Notes under the pieces: generated by a model
Told to the model about the DNA's origin: nothing
What the model saw: only the letters and a program-made list of their open reading frames with translations
Databases searched by the model: none
NCBI GenBank assembly: GCA_022649305.1
Contig: JALCNW010000010.1
Coordinates: 18,008-82,007 of the forward strand
Source: Enterobacter sp.
GTDB lineage: Bacteria > Pseudomonadota > Gammaproteobacteria > Enterobacterales > Enterobacteriaceae
DNA length: 64,000 nt
Direction of reading: 5' to 3'
Part shown: positions 9,020 through 19,147 of the stretch, in pieces
Layout of the letters: every line of letters starts with the position of its first letter
How positions within the stretch are numbered: position 1 is the first letter of the stretch
Translations under genes and position numbers: made by a program

Positions 9020-10780
9020 TTAACCCCGCAATTCATTGGCCCGGCGAAAACGTCCTTCATAGTCGAATACCTTCTCGCGCACCTGCCAGAACTGGCCTTT
9101 TTTACGGGCGACAACGAAATCAGGGTGGCGAAGGAGGACCTGCTGATGAACGATGTCCGCCACGGTAATCCAGCGCAGTGGTACGCCAGGTGTACGAGTA
9201 TGCGGGCGAATAAACAGTTGCTCAAACGCGGTACGCTGGGCGGGGGTTTGCAGCCGAAAACGCTCACTGACGTCCGCGCCATCTTCATCGTAATAGGTTA
9301 TCTTCAACCACTCGCCTTTGTCATCAGCCCCAGGCTGAAGCACCATGCCCGAACAGCGCAGCACCAGCGCGTCTTTTAGCTTAAGCGCCGCCTTCAGCAT
9401 GTCATCAGGATCAACCAGTACGGTATCGCATTCCCGGCAACGACGAGCAGCAATGTCATTTTCGGCATTGCACTGTGGGCAGTTTTTAAAGCGAAAACGG
9501 TAGTCGCACTGTTCACGATGACCGTCATCGTCTTCAAACCAGCCCTGGCAGCGACGTCCAAAATGCTCGATAAGCGTCCCCTCGGCGGTGGTTTTGCCCC
9601 AAAACGTATTGGCAAACCCGCAGCCAGGGCAAAAAACCTGCACAGGAACATTACCGCTTTTCCCTTTCGGGGTGCCGACTTCCGGGGAATACAGATCGTG
9701 CGGGTTGCCCGCGTAGTCCAGAATCAGGCAGTCCGTTTTACCTGGCGCAAGCCGTAACCCGCGTCCGACAATCTGCTGATACAGGCTCACGGATTCCGTC
9801 GGGCGTAAAATGGCAATCAGATCGACGTGCGGGGCGTCAAAGCCGGTAGTGAGTACCGAAACGTTAACCAGATAACGGAACTGCTGGGCCTTGAAGGCTT
9901 CGATCAGGGCGTCACGTTCCGGGCCTGGCGTTTCACCGGTGATCAATGCGGCGTCATTTTTTGGCAGCAGGCCGGTAATTTCACGAGCGTGTTCAACGGT
10001 CGCGGCAAAAATCATCACCCCTTTGCGCGTCTGGGCGAACTCTTCAATCTGGCTGATGATATGCGGCGTGATGCGTTGCTGTTTTTTTAGCTCCAGATTC
10101 ACGTCTGCTTCGCTAAACAGCCCATTGCTCTGCGCCTGTAAACGGCTGAAATCATACTGCACAACGGGCATGTCCAGACGTTCGGGTGGGGTTAAATACC
10201 CGTGTTTAATCATGTAGCGAAGCGGCAGTTCATAAATGCAGTCGCGAAACAGCGCTTTTTCATCACCGCGAACCATCCCGTGATAGTGAAACTGATAAAT
10301 CCAGCCTTTGCCCAGACGAAACGGGGTGGCAGTCAGCCCTAACAGTCGGACATGAGGGTTGACGTCCTTCAGGTGAGTCAGGATCTGCTGATACTGGCTG
10401 TCGTCGTCATCACTGATGCGATGACATTCATCGATAATCAGCAGGGAAAATTCACTGCGAAAAAGTTCAAGATTGCGCGCCACCGACTGGACGCTGCCAA
10501 ATACCACTTTCCCATGACTCTCTTTGCGTTTCAGCCCGGCTGCGAAGATATCGGCTTCCAGCCCAAGCGCGAGGTATTTCGCGTGGTTTTGCGCCACCAG
10601 TTCTTTCACATGCGCCAACACCAACACGCGTCCACGAGCCAGGCGAGCGAGCTCGGCGATCACCAGGCTTTTCCCGGCTCCAGTCGGGAGCACAATGGCA
10701 GCAGGTTCTTTGTGTTTGCGAAACCAGGCAAGGGTGGCGTCAACCGCTTCCTGCTGATAGGGGCGAAGTGTAAAAGTCAT
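9020..10780 (-). CDS. radD: DNA repair helicase-like ATPase RadD
   Basis: RadD (YejH) is a superfamily 2 ATPase that in E. coli helps RecA-dependent strand exchange and repair of double-strand breaks. The 586-residue protein has Walker A PTGAGKS (about residue 35), Walker B DECH (about 130), motif [12 protein letters not shown], and motif [11 protein letters not shown] Cys-rich zinc-binding segment (about 395-465) has CPGCG, CNAEN and CREC pairs. The start is at 10780 ([10 protein letters not shown]) as in E. coli; the frame opens 8 codons earlier without a ribosome site. It is divergent from rsuA. Confidence 0.95.
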   Translation of the reverse strand: MTFTLRPYQQEAVDATLAWFRKHKEPAAIVLPTGAGKSLVIAELARLARGRVLVLAHVKELVAQNHAKYLALGLEADIFAAGLKRKESHGKVVFGSVQSVARNLELFRSEFSLLIIDECHRISDDDDSQYQQILTHLKDVNPHVRLLGLTATPFRLGKGWIYQFHYHGMVRGDEKALFRDCIYELPLRYMIKHGYLTPPERLDMPVVQYDFSRLQAQSNGLFSEADVNLELKKQQRITPHIISQIEEFAQTRKGVMIFAATVEHAREITGLLPKNDAALITGETPGPERDALIEAFKAQQFRYLVNVSVLTTGFDAPHVDLIAILRPTESVSLYQQIVGRGLRLAPGKTDCLILDYAGNPHDLYSPEVGTPKGKSGNVPVQVFCPGCGFANTFWGKTTAEGTLIEHFGRRCQGWFEDDDGHREQCDYRFRFKNCPQCNAENDIAARRCRECDTVLVDPDDMLKAALKLKDALVLRCSGMVLQPGADDKGEWLKITYYDEDGADVSERFRLQTPAQRTAFEQLFIRPHTRTPGVPLRWITVADIVHQQVLLRHPDFVVARKKGQFWQVREKVFDYEGRFRRANELRG

Positions 10781-10931
10781 GGGGTCTCGATTTTGTTGTC
10801 TCATACATAGTATGCCACGAAACTTTTTCCCTTGAGTGGCGCAATCAGACCGTTATACTGGACAGTTCTCGACTGCTTCTTTTTCGGACATGTTGTCCGA
10901 CTTCCAGCACCATTAAGGCTAAAAAGATTTC

Positions 10932-11639
10932 ATGCGACTTGATAAGTTTATCGCTCAGCAACTCAGCGTCAGCCGCGCTATTGCCGGGCGCGAAATTCGC
11001 GCCAGCCGCGTTACCGTGGACGGCGATATTGTACGCGACAGTGCTTTCAAACTTCTGCCTGAGCACGAGGTAGAGTTCGACGGTAATACGCTGACCCAGC
11101 AAATCGGCTCACGCTATTTTATGCTCAATAAGCCGCAAGGCTACGTCTGTTCAACGGACGATCCCGATCATCCAACGGTGCTTTATTTCCTCGATGTACC
11201 TGTGGCGCATAAGCTGCATGCGGCAGGGCGTCTGGATATCGACACCACCGGCCTTGTGCTGATGACCGACGACGGCCAGTGGTCGCATCGTATTACTTCA
11301 CCGCGCCATCACTGCGAAAAAACCTATCTGGTGACGCTTGAATCACCGGTTGCGGATGACACGGCGGAGCAATTCACGCGTGGCGTTCAGCTGCATAATG
11401 AAAAAGATCTGACCAAACCGGCGGTGCTTGAAGTCATTACCCCGACTGAAGTCCGCTTGACCATTATTGAAGGCCGTTACCATCAGGTGAAGCGCATGTT
11501 CGCTGCGGTAGGCAATCGTGTTATTGGCCTGCACCGCGAACGTATCGGCGGAATCACGCTCGACCTGGATCTCGACCCGGGTGAATATCGTCCGCTTACG
11601 GAAGAAGAAATTGCCAGCGTTGGCATGCCTACACGCTAA
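10932..11639 (+). CDS. rsuA: 16S rRNA pseudouridine-516 synthase
   Basis: RsuA converts U516 of 16S rRNA to pseudouridine during small-subunit assembly. The 235-residue protein has an N-terminal S4 RNA-binding domain ([16 protein letters not shown], about residues 1-60) and the pseudouridine synthase domain with catalytic Asp in the [11 protein letters not shown] motif near residue 102. GRYHQVKRM is the conserved motif II of the RsuA family. The gene sits 15 bases before bcr and is probably cotranscribed with it. Confidence 0.96.
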   Translation: MRLDKFIAQQLSVSRAIAGREIRASRVTVDGDIVRDSAFKLLPEHEVEFDGNTLTQQIGSRYFMLNKPQGYVCSTDDPDHPTVLYFLDVPVAHKLHAAGRLDIDTTGLVLMTDDGQWSHRITSPRHHCEKTYLVTLESPVADDTAEQFTRGVQLHNEKDLTKPAVLEVITPTEVRLTIIEGRYHQVKRMFAAVGNRVIGLHRERIGGITLDLDLDPGEYRPLTEEEIASVGMPTR

Positions 11640-11654
11640 TTTCAGGAGCTAAAT

Positions 11655-12851
11655 GTGACCACCAGGCCACACTCATCGTTCAGCATTGTTTTTATCCTTG
11701 GCCTTCTGGCCATGCTGATGCCGCTGTCTATCGACATGTACTTGCCCGCGCTGCCGGTGATCTCCGCGCAGTTTGGCGTACCGGCGGGCAGCGCGCAAAT
11801 GACCCTCAGTACCTATATCCTCGGCTTTGCCGTGGGGCAGTTGCTGTACGGCCCGATGGCGGACAGCATTGGACGTAAGCCAGTCATTCTTGGCGGTACG
11901 CTGGTGTTTGCCGCAGCGGCAGTGGCCTGTGCGCTGGCACAAACCATCGACCAACTGATCGTGATGCGCTTTTTCCATGGTCTGGCGGCGGCTGCAGCGA
12001 GCGTGGTGATCAACGCCCTGATGCGTGATATCTACCCGAAAGAAGAGTTCTCTCGCATGATGTCGTTTGTCATGCTGGTGACCACTATTGCGCCTTTGAT
12101 GGCGCCGATGATAGGTGGGGCGGTGTTGGTCTGGTTCAGCTGGCACGCCATATTCTGGATTCTGGCGATTGCAGCTCTGCTGGCATCAGCGATGATCTTC
12201 TTCTTTATTGATGAAACCTTGCCGGTTGAACGTCGGCAGAAGTTTCACATTCGTACCACGATCGGTAACTTCGCCTCGCTGTTTCGTCATAAGCGTGTGT
12301 TGAGCTATATGCTGGCGAGCGGATTCAGCTTCGCAGGAATGTTCTCGTTCCTGAGCGCGGGACCATTTGTCTATATCGAGATTAACCACGTTTTGCCTCA
12401 GCATTTTGGTTATTACTTTGCGCTGAATATCGTTTTCCTGTTCGTCATGACCATCATAAATAGCCGCTTTGTGCGACGTGCTGGCGCGATAAACATGTTC
12501 CGTGCAGGTCTGTGGATCCAGTTTGTGATGGCGATATGGATGGTGTTGACGGCCTTCTTCGATGTCGGTTTTTGGGCGCTGGTCGTGGGCGTTGCTGCAT
12601 TTGTTGGCTGCGTATCGATGGTCTCTTCGAATGCGATGGCGGTCATCCTTGATGAGTTCCCTCATATGGCTGGCACCGCTTCCTCGCTGGCGGGTACGTT
12701 CCGCTTTGGCATCGGGGCCATCGTCGGGGCGTTGCTATCCTTAGCGACGTTTAACACCGCCTGGCCGATGATCTGGTCAATTGCATTTTGTGCGACCTGC
12801 TCGATAATCTTCTATCTGTACGCCAGTCGGCCGAGAAAATCGGCAAGTTAA
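11655..12851 (+). CDS. bcr: MFS drug:H+ antiporter Bcr
   Basis: Bcr is a 12-helix major facilitator efflux protein (DHA1 group) of the inner membrane linked to bicyclomycin and sulfonamide resistance and cysteine export in E. coli. The 398-residue sequence has the MFS motif A ([12 protein letters not shown]) between helices 2 and 3 and the antiporter motif C region GxxxGP-like APMIGGAVL in helix 5. The start is GTG 11655, matching family MTTR; ribosome site CAGGAG. An ATG two bases earlier is out of frame. The gene follows rsuA and ends at a terminator. Confidence 0.95.
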   Translation: MTTRPHSSFSIVFILGLLAMLMPLSIDMYLPALPVISAQFGVPAGSAQMTLSTYILGFAVGQLLYGPMADSIGRKPVILGGTLVFAAAAVACALAQTIDQLIVMRFFHGLAAAAASVVINALMRDIYPKEEFSRMMSFVMLVTTIAPLMAPMIGGAVLVWFSWHAIFWILAIAALLASAMIFFFIDETLPVERRQKFHIRTTIGNFASLFRHKRVLSYMLASGFSFAGMFSFLSAGPFVYIEINHVLPQHFGYYFALNIVFLFVMTIINSRFVRRAGAINMFRAGLWIQFVMAIWMVLTAFFDVGFWALVVGVAAFVGCVSMVSSNAMAVILDEFPHMAGTASSLAGTFRFGIGAIVGALLSLATFNTAWPMIWSIAFCATCSIIFYLYASRPRKSAS

Positions 12852-12858
12852 TATCAAT

Positions 12859-12884
12859 AAGGGGCTTAAGAGGCCCTTTTTTTT
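12859..12884 (+). terminator. terminator after bcr
   Basis: The hairpin GGGCTT / AGGCCC (12862-12867 with 12871-12876), extended by G-U and A-U pairs, is followed by eight T residues. Confidence 0.85.
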
Positions 12885-13184
12885 GATACGTATCAACCAA
12901 ACCGACGTTTGTTTACCCCATGTTTGTTTCTTTTATGTAAAATCTATTTATGTAAAAAGTCACATCGTTGTAGTTAAAAAGGTTGAGTTAGATCGCAGAA
13001 ACGGGTACATATAGCGCCAAAGCGAGCCTGTAACTCACAAAATAACGCCCTCAAAAACGAGACCCTATAGCCCGTAACATAAGGCGGGGTGTGGTTTTTC
13101 AGCAAAACAAGGGCAGGTTTGCAACGATGTGTTACTATAAATGTAAATAAATTGTGAAGTAAATTGAGCTTCCGGGGAACGAAC
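12885..13184. other. intergenic region between bcr and yejG
   Basis: This 300-base stretch carries no convincing gene. It holds a 10-base palindrome GATACGTATC (12884-12893), two copies of TTTATGTAAAA near 12933 and 12948, and presumably the yejG promoter. The ribosome site GGGGAAC for yejG lies at its right end. No small RNA could be assigned by eye. Confidence 0.5.
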
Positions 13185-13529
13185 GTGAATACATTACAAC
13201 TCTCCATTGTCCATCGTCTGCCGCAGAGCTATCGCTGGTCGGTCGGTTTTGCAGGTTCGAAAGTTGAACCGATTCCGCAAAATGGCCCAAACTCCGATAA
13301 TTCCCTTGTTGCGCTTAAATTACTGAGCTCGGACGATGAGAATGCGTGGCCGGTAATGGAACGGCTGAGCCAGGCGCTGACTGATATCGAGGTCGTAAGC
13401 TCGGTGCTGGAGTGCGAAGGCGAGCCTTGCTTGTTCGTTAGCAGCCAGGATGAGTTTGCCGCAACCTGCCGCCTGAAAAACTTTGGCGTCGCTATCGCCG
13501 AGCCGTTTTCCGGACAATACCCTTTCTAA
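13185..13529 (+). CDS. yejG: YejG, conserved protein of unknown function
   Basis: The 114-residue soluble protein matches E. coli YejG in length and sequence ([35 protein letters not shown]). No catalytic motif is recognised and its function is unknown; in E. coli it has been linked to aminoglycoside tolerance in genetic screens, which the sequence does not explain. The start is GTG 13185 with GGGGAAC upstream; a TTG at 13164 would lengthen the frame but lacks family support. It is convergent with yejF with only three bases between the stop codons and no terminator. Confidence 0.9.
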   Translation: MNTLQLSIVHRLPQSYRWSVGFAGSKVEPIPQNGPNSDNSLVALKLLSSDDENAWPVMERLSQALTDIEVVSSVLECEGEPCLFVSSQDEFAATCRLKNFGVAIAEPFSGQYPF

Positions 13530-13532
13530 GCG

Positions 13533-15122
13533 TCAGCGTAGCGCTAACAGCTGGCGCGTGTAGTCCTGAGTTGGTGCGGCAAAAACCTGCTGACATTCAC
13601 CTTGCTCAACCACTTCCCCTTCACGCAACACGATAACCTGATGGCAAAGTGCGCGCACAACCTGCAGATCGTGGCTGATAAAAATATACGCTAACCGGTG
13701 CTTATGCTGTAACCCCTTCAGCAGGGCCAGGATCTGCGCCTGAACGGTTTTATCGAGCGATGATGTCGGTTCATCAAGAATAATCAGTTCAGGCTTCAAA
13801 ATAAGCGCCCGGGAGATAGCAATTCGCTGACGCTGCCCGCCCGAAAATGCGGCGGGATAACGAAAGCGGGTTTGCGGATCCAGCCCCACTTCTTCCATCA
13901 CACGGATAACTTCCTCTTCACGCTGGTGGGCACTAAGCTCAGGGCGATGCACGCGTAAACCCTCCTCAACGATTTGTAAGACGTTGAGCCGGGGATTGAG
14001 CGACGAGTTGGGATCCTGAAAGACGACCTGCATACGGTGGCGTACAGGCAGCATTTGACGGCGATTCCAGTCATGCAGCGGTTTTCCATCAAACAAAATG
14101 GAGCCTTGCGACGCGATCAAGCGCAGCAGCGCCAGGCCAGTGGTACTTTTACCCGATCCCGATTCTCCCACCAGACCGAGCGTTTCGCCCGGACGCAACG
14201 TAAAGCTGACGTTCTTAAGGACCACATTTCGACTAACCTCCCGCCGGAAAATACCTTTCCTGACCGGGAAAGATACTGCGAGGTTCTCGACGTTTAGCAG
14301 CGGCACGCTATTTGACGGTAACGGGACAGGATCGCCAGACGGTTCGCTGTCGAGCAGACGTTGTGTGTAGGGATGCTGAGGTGCATGGAATAAAGCTCTT
14401 GTTGTGTTCTGCTCGACGCAGCGGCCGTTTTGCATCACCGCAACGTTGTCGGCGAGTTTTCTGACTATGCTCAGGTTGTGGGTGATAAACAGCAGGCTCA
14501 TATTGAGTTCATCGCGCAGTTCACGCAGTAATTGCAGGATTTGCGCTTGCACCGTGACGTCCAGCGCGGTGGTTGGCTCGTCGGCAATCAGTAATTCCGG
14601 GCGCGTCAGCAGAGCCATGGCGATCATCACGCGCTGACGCTCTCCGCCAGAGAGCTGATGTGGAAAGTCCGTCAGCCTTTTGGCGGCGTTACGAATGCCC
14701 GTACGTTCCAGGCAATCCAGTATTTCGCCCCGCGCGGCCTCTTTACGCATGCCGCGATGCAGCGAAAGCACTTCATACAGCTGTTTTTCCAGGGTATGCA
14801 ATGGGTTGAGCGACACCATTGGTTCCTGGAAAATCATCGCAATTTTATTGCCACGCACGCCGCGCAGCGTGTGCTCGTCGGCATGCAGCAAAGACTGACC
14901 GTGAAAAAGAATATCTCCCTGCGGATACACCACAGGTGGAGATGGAAGCAGGCGGAGGACCGAAAGGGCGGACACGCTCTTACCAGAGCCGGACTCTCCT
15001 ACCAGCGCCAGCGTCTCACCCGCCTGAATCTGTAGGGATAAATCGCTCACCACTTCGCGAGTTTCCCCCTGCTGGGTAAAGGCGATGGACAGATTATTGA
15101 TACTGAGAAGGGGCTGCGTCAT
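13533..15122 (-). CDS. yejF: peptide/microcin C ABC importer, fused double ATPase
   Basis: YejF is the ATPase of the YejABEF importer, which takes up oligopeptides and, in E. coli, microcin C. The 529-residue protein carries two complete ABC domains in tandem: the first with Walker A GESGSGKS near residue 40 and signature LSGGERQR, the second with Walker A near residue 315 and signature FSGGQRQR. Both have Walker B Asp-Glu (DEPT) and switch His. The start at 15122 ([11 protein letters not shown]) was chosen by family alignment, the frame being open 16 codons further. It is one base from yejE and is the last gene of yejABEF. Confidence 0.96.
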   Translation of the reverse strand: MTQPLLSINNLSIAFTQQGETREVVSDLSLQIQAGETLALVGESGSGKSVSALSVLRLLPSPPVVYPQGDILFHGQSLLHADEHTLRGVRGNKIAMIFQEPMVSLNPLHTLEKQLYEVLSLHRGMRKEAARGEILDCLERTGIRNAAKRLTDFPHQLSGGERQRVMIAMALLTRPELLIADEPTTALDVTVQAQILQLLRELRDELNMSLLFITHNLSIVRKLADNVAVMQNGRCVEQNTTRALFHAPQHPYTQRLLDSEPSGDPVPLPSNSVPLLNVENLAVSFPVRKGIFRREVSRNVVLKNVSFTLRPGETLGLVGESGSGKSTTGLALLRLIASQGSILFDGKPLHDWNRRQMLPVRHRMQVVFQDPNSSLNPRLNVLQIVEEGLRVHRPELSAHQREEEVIRVMEEVGLDPQTRFRYPAAFSGGQRQRIAISRALILKPELIILDEPTSSLDKTVQAQILALLKGLQHKHRLAYIFISHDLQVVRALCHQVIVLREGEVVEQGECQQVFAAPTQDYTRQLLALR

Positions 15123-15123
15123 C

Positions 15124-16149
15124 TTATATCGCCTTGTTGGGGTCGAAGGCATCGCGTACCGCTTCGCCAATAAAAATCAGTAATGAGAGAAGCATCGCGA
15201 CCGAAATAAACGCCGTAATACCCAACCATGGCGCCTGAAGATTATTTTTACCCTGCAGTAATAGCTCGCCCAGCGACGGTGAACCCAGCGGTAAACCAAA
15301 GCCGAGAAAATCGAGTGAGGTGAGGGTGGTAATGGAACTGCACAAAATAAACGGCAAAAAGGTCAGCGTCGCCACCACGGCATTCGGCAACATATGACGA
15401 AAAATAATGCCACGGTCGCTAACGCCAAGCGCCTGCGCTGCCCGAATATAGTCGAAGTTACGGGTTCGCAAGAATTCTGCGCGCACCACGCCTACCAGCG
15501 CCATCCACCCAAAGAGAACCGTTATTCCCAGCAGCCACCAAAAGTTAGGCTGCACCACGCTTGAGAGCAAAATGATTAAGAACAGGGTCGGCATCCCGGA
15601 CCAGACTTCAATAAAACGTTGTCCCCATAAATCTACTTTCCCGCCGTAATACCCCTGAATCGCACCGGCGACAACGCCCATGACGCTGGAAAACAGCGTC
15701 AGCATGAGTCCAAACAGAATTGAGATCCGCGTACCGTAAAGAATGCGCGCCAGCACGTCTCCACCGTTGGCATCCGTTCCAAGCCAGTTTTGTGCGGAAG
15801 GGGCAGAAGGGAAAGGAGTCGTGGTAGCAAAGTTAATGCTGTTGGCACCAAACCTGATGGGAGCCCATATTGCCCAACCGTGGTTATCAATCCGATCGCG
15901 AAGCCAGGGATCCTGATAGTCGGCCGGTGTTGCAAACGGCCCGCCAAAATCACTTTCGCTGTAGTTGGTGATAACCGGCATGTACCAGCGATCGTTGAAA
16001 TGAACCAGCAAAGGTTTGTCGTTGGCGATCAGCTCTGAAAAGAGGCTCAGTACAAACAAAACGGCAAAAATCCACAGCGACCAGTAGCCACGGCGATTAT
16101 GGCGAAAACGAGCCCAGCGGGCCTGGTTGACGGGGCTTAAACGCGGCAT
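15124..16149 (-). CDS. yejE: peptide/microcin C ABC importer permease YejE
   Basis: This 341-residue inner-membrane permease belongs to the DppC/OppC type. It has one N-terminal helix (about residues 25-42), a long periplasmic segment with NWLGTDANGGDVLARILYG that is typical of this family, then five helices with the EAA loop (AAQALGVSDRGIIFRHMLPN) that docks on the ATPase. Its start codon overlaps the stop of yejB by one base (TGATG), which indicates translational coupling. It pairs with YejB to form the membrane channel. Confidence 0.96.
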   Translation of the reverse strand: MPRLSPVNQARWARFRHNRRGYWSLWIFAVLFVLSLFSELIANDKPLLVHFNDRWYMPVITNYSESDFGGPFATPADYQDPWLRDRIDNHGWAIWAPIRFGANSINFATTTPFPSAPSAQNWLGTDANGGDVLARILYGTRISILFGLMLTLFSSVMGVVAGAIQGYYGGKVDLWGQRFIEVWSGMPTLFLIILLSSVVQPNFWWLLGITVLFGWMALVGVVRAEFLRTRNFDYIRAAQALGVSDRGIIFRHMLPNAVVATLTFLPFILCSSITTLTSLDFLGFGLPLGSPSLGELLLQGKNNLQAPWLGITAFISVAMLLSLLIFIGEAVRDAFDPNKAI

Positions 16150-17243
16150 CAGCGGCCCTCAAAATCGATACGAGGATCGACCAGCGTATAGCTGATATCA
16201 CTGATGATATTCAGCAGCAGGCCAATCAGGGTGAAAATATACAGCGTGCCGAACATCACGGGATAATCGCGCGACACCGTGGCTTCGTAGCCGAGCAGGC
16301 CCAGCCCGTTAAGGGAGAACATCACCTCAATCAGCAGCGAACCGGTAAAGAACATACTGATAAAGGTGGCAGGGAAACCGGCAATCACCAGCAGCATGGC
16401 GTTACGAAAAACGTGTTTCCACATAATCTGTTTTTCGCTTACGCCTTTTGCGCGTGCGGTGACCACATACTGCTTACGAATCTCGTCAAGGAACGCGTTT
16501 TTGGTGAGCATGGTCAGCGCCGCGAATCCGCCAATCACCGTGGCCAGCACCGGCAGGGTTATGTGCCAAAGATAGTCGGTGATTTTTTGATACCAGGGCA
16601 GTGAACTGAAATCGGCCGACACCAGCCCGCGTAGCGGGAAGATATCGAAATAGCTGCCACCCGCAAAAAAGACAATGAGCAACACGGCAAACAGAAACGC
16701 CGGTATGGCATAGCCAATGATGATGAAAGTACTGCTCCAGATATCGAATCGGCTGCCGTTATATACCGCCTTACGAATACCCAACGGTATCGACACCAGG
16801 TAGATAATCAGCGTCCCCCACAACCCCAGGGTAATGGATACCGGCAGACTGTCTTTGATGAGCTGTAGCACGGATGCACTGCGGAACAGGCTGTCACCGA
16901 AATCAAAGCGGATATAATCCCACAGCATTTTGAAATAACGCTCATGGATTGGTTTATCAAAGCCGTATCGCTGGGTAATCTCGGCGATCACCTCGGGATC
17001 TAACCCGCGTCCTCCGCGATAGTTGCTTTCACTAATATTGCCGATTCCGGTTTGCGCATGGCTGGCGCGCAGACCTTCGCCGCCTGCGCCTGGCAAGCCG
17101 TTACTATGACCAAATTCAATAGCAGCGATGGCCTGATCCACCGGGCCACCGGGCGCGATTTGCACGATAAAAAAGTTAATGGTGATAATGGCCCACAGCG
17201 TCGGGATAATCAGCAGTAAGCGTCGAATCAGATAAGCGCCCAT
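16149..17243 (-). CDS. yejB: peptide/microcin C ABC importer permease YejB
   Basis: The 364-residue inner-membrane permease is of the DppB/OppB type: one N-terminal helix ([26 protein letters not shown]), an extended periplasmic segment of about 100 residues, then five helices with the EAA loop ([20 protein letters not shown]). Compared with OppB it has a Gly-rich insertion (residues about 48-80, [11 protein letters not shown]), which is also typical of YejB. It begins nine bases after yejA and overlaps yejE by one base. It forms the translocation pore with YejE. Confidence 0.96.
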   Translation of the reverse strand: MGAYLIRRLLLIIPTLWAIITINFFIVQIAPGGPVDQAIAAIEFGHSNGLPGAGGEGLRASHAQTGIGNISESNYRGGRGLDPEVIAEITQRYGFDKPIHERYFKMLWDYIRFDFGDSLFRSASVLQLIKDSLPVSITLGLWGTLIIYLVSIPLGIRKAVYNGSRFDIWSSTFIIIGYAIPAFLFAVLLIVFFAGGSYFDIFPLRGLVSADFSSLPWYQKITDYLWHITLPVLATVIGGFAALTMLTKNAFLDEIRKQYVVTARAKGVSEKQIMWKHVFRNAMLLVIAGFPATFISMFFTGSLLIEVMFSLNGLGLLGYEATVSRDYPVMFGTLYIFTLIGLLLNIISDISYTLVDPRIDFEGR

Positions 17244-17252
17244 GTTTATTCC

Positions 17253-19058
17253 TTAACGCCGTTCTGCGGGCAGTTTTGCGGCTTTATTGACGTCATACCA
17301 CCAGTTATCGAATCCCAGTGAATAGATCGGACGGATAGACGGCAGCGAGAATTTATCCCAGCGGGCCAGGCGGTCCTCCCCCATATACCACATCGGCAGC
17401 ATGTAATAATTCCAGGTCAACACGCGATCGAGCGCACGTCCGAGAGGTAATAGTTTGTCTTTGTCACCCTGAGCGGCAATGATTTTGGTTATCAGCGCAT
17501 CGATAGCCGGACTTGCAACGCCTGGCGCGTTATAGGTCGAGTTAATATATTCAGACGCCCATGAGATACGCAATTGAGTGCTTGGCCACGGTTGGGCCTC
17601 CCACAGGCGGGGCATCATGTCGTAATCGCGATTACGCATGCGGTTGGTGATTTGCGCATTATCTATCTGGCGAATATCAACGGTGATCCCCAGACGTGCC
17701 AGATTATGCTGGAACGGAAGGACCCACTGATTGTTGCCCCCTGAAGAGAGCAACAGCTCAAAACTGAGCGGTTTCCCGGTTTGGGTATTGATTCGCTTCT
17801 GGTTTTTTAACACCCAGCCAGCCTCATCCAGTAGTGTGCTGGCTTTTAACAAATTGTCGCGATCGTATCCATCACCTTTCGAGGTGGGAGGCTCAAAGAT
17901 ACTGGTAAAGACTTCGGGTGGAACTTCGCCTTTTAGAGGGGCAAGCAAGGTCAGTTCCGCTGCATCGGGATACTGGCGGGCAGCATATTCGGTATTTTGA
18001 AAGTAACTATTGGTCCTGCTGTATGCGCCATAAAACAGCGCTTTGTTCATCCAGTCAAAATCAAAGGCAAGGGTAATGGCCTGACGCACACGCCTGTCGG
18101 CAAAAAAGGGGCGTTGAATATTAAAGGCCAGCCAGCGCGTATCCTGAGCCGACTCATTTTTCTGTGCTTCTTTAACGATGTAGTGATTGGCAAAGTTCTT
18201 GCCTACATAACGAGTCGCCCAATTCTTGGCGCTCACTTCCTGGCGTAAATCGAACGCCCCAGCCTTAAAGGCCTCAAAGGCGACGTTATCATCGAGATAG
18301 TAATCGTAGCGGAGGGTATCGAAATTCCAGCGACCGCGATTCACCGGCAGATTTGCCGCCCAATAATCTTTAACGCGGGAATACACCACGTATTGGCCCA
18401 TTTTCCAACTGGTGATGCGGTAGGGACCACCCGCCAGCGGAGGCGTAGAGAGGGGATCGCTCAGCTTATGATCCTTCCAGAACGATTCCGGCATGACCGG
18501 CAGCGAGAACAGGCTCAGCATGCTCTCTTTGCTTGGATCTGCCAGTTCAATGCGTACGGTGAGCGGGGCGATCGCTTTGACGGTTGTGCCTTTAAACACC
18601 AGACGAAACTGCGGCACACCTTCGGTCATAAATTTATGGAAGGTAAAGGCAACGTCGCTGGCTTTAACCGCTGAGCCATCATGAAAACGGGCGTTGGGGT
18701 TGAGCGTGACTTCCACCCAGGAGAAATCATCGGCATAGCGTGCCATCTCCGCGACCAGCGGATAATAGCTGCCGGGTTCATCGTCTGAGGTGACAAAGAG
18801 GGTGTCATACAGCGAGTCAGTTCGCTCAGCGGCTACACCGCGAAGGGCGAAACGATTGAAATTGTCAAAAGTACCCAGCGAGGAAAGCGTGACGTTTCCC
18901 CCTTTCGGGGCTGCGGGATTGACGTAGTCAAAGTGGCTGAAATTGGTCGCATACTTTGGCTCACCCAGCACGGCGAACGCGTAGCTCTCTTTAATGGTTT
19001 GCGCCTGGCACGTCAGGCTGATGAACGTCAGCAACATCAAAACGAAGCGCATTAACAT
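17253..19058 (-). CDS. yejA: periplasmic peptide/microcin C-binding protein
   Basis: YejA is the family 5 solute-binding protein that delivers peptides to YejBEF. The 601-residue protein has a Sec signal (MLMRFVLMLLTFISLTCQA) and the large SBP_bac_5 domain with the GGNVTLSSLGTFDNFNRF opening and the WNYYMLPMWYMGEDR C-terminal block. The start at 19058 matches the E. coli reading; the frame extends 11 codons upstream with no ribosome site. It is the first gene of yejABEF, and the operon promoter must lie in the 89 bases before pdeN's 3' end or inside pdeN. Confidence 0.95.
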   Translation of the reverse strand: MLMRFVLMLLTFISLTCQAQTIKESYAFAVLGEPKYATNFSHFDYVNPAAPKGGNVTLSSLGTFDNFNRFALRGVAAERTDSLYDTLFVTSDDEPGSYYPLVAEMARYADDFSWVEVTLNPNARFHDGSAVKASDVAFTFHKFMTEGVPQFRLVFKGTTVKAIAPLTVRIELADPSKESMLSLFSLPVMPESFWKDHKLSDPLSTPPLAGGPYRITSWKMGQYVVYSRVKDYWAANLPVNRGRWNFDTLRYDYYLDDNVAFEAFKAGAFDLRQEVSAKNWATRYVGKNFANHYIVKEAQKNESAQDTRWLAFNIQRPFFADRRVRQAITLAFDFDWMNKALFYGAYSRTNSYFQNTEYAARQYPDAAELTLLAPLKGEVPPEVFTSIFEPPTSKGDGYDRDNLLKASTLLDEAGWVLKNQKRINTQTGKPLSFELLLSSGGNNQWVLPFQHNLARLGITVDIRQIDNAQITNRMRNRDYDMMPRLWEAQPWPSTQLRISWASEYINSTYNAPGVASPAIDALITKIIAAQGDKDKLLPLGRALDRVLTWNYYMLPMWYMGEDRLARWDKFSLPSIRPIYSLGFDNWWYDVNKAAKLPAERR

Positions 19059-19147
19059 TTCGCAGCGTATCCCTCTTTTATCCTGACCCACTGGCAGCGG
19101 GACATTGGTTAAGCTGAATGATAAGTGACGAAGCTGCCGTTGTGAAA

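Noticed and set aside
13109..13140. Promoter-like TTGCAA...TATAAA before yejG
   Set aside because: The spacing between the two boxes is about 11 bases, too short for a normal sigma-70 promoter.
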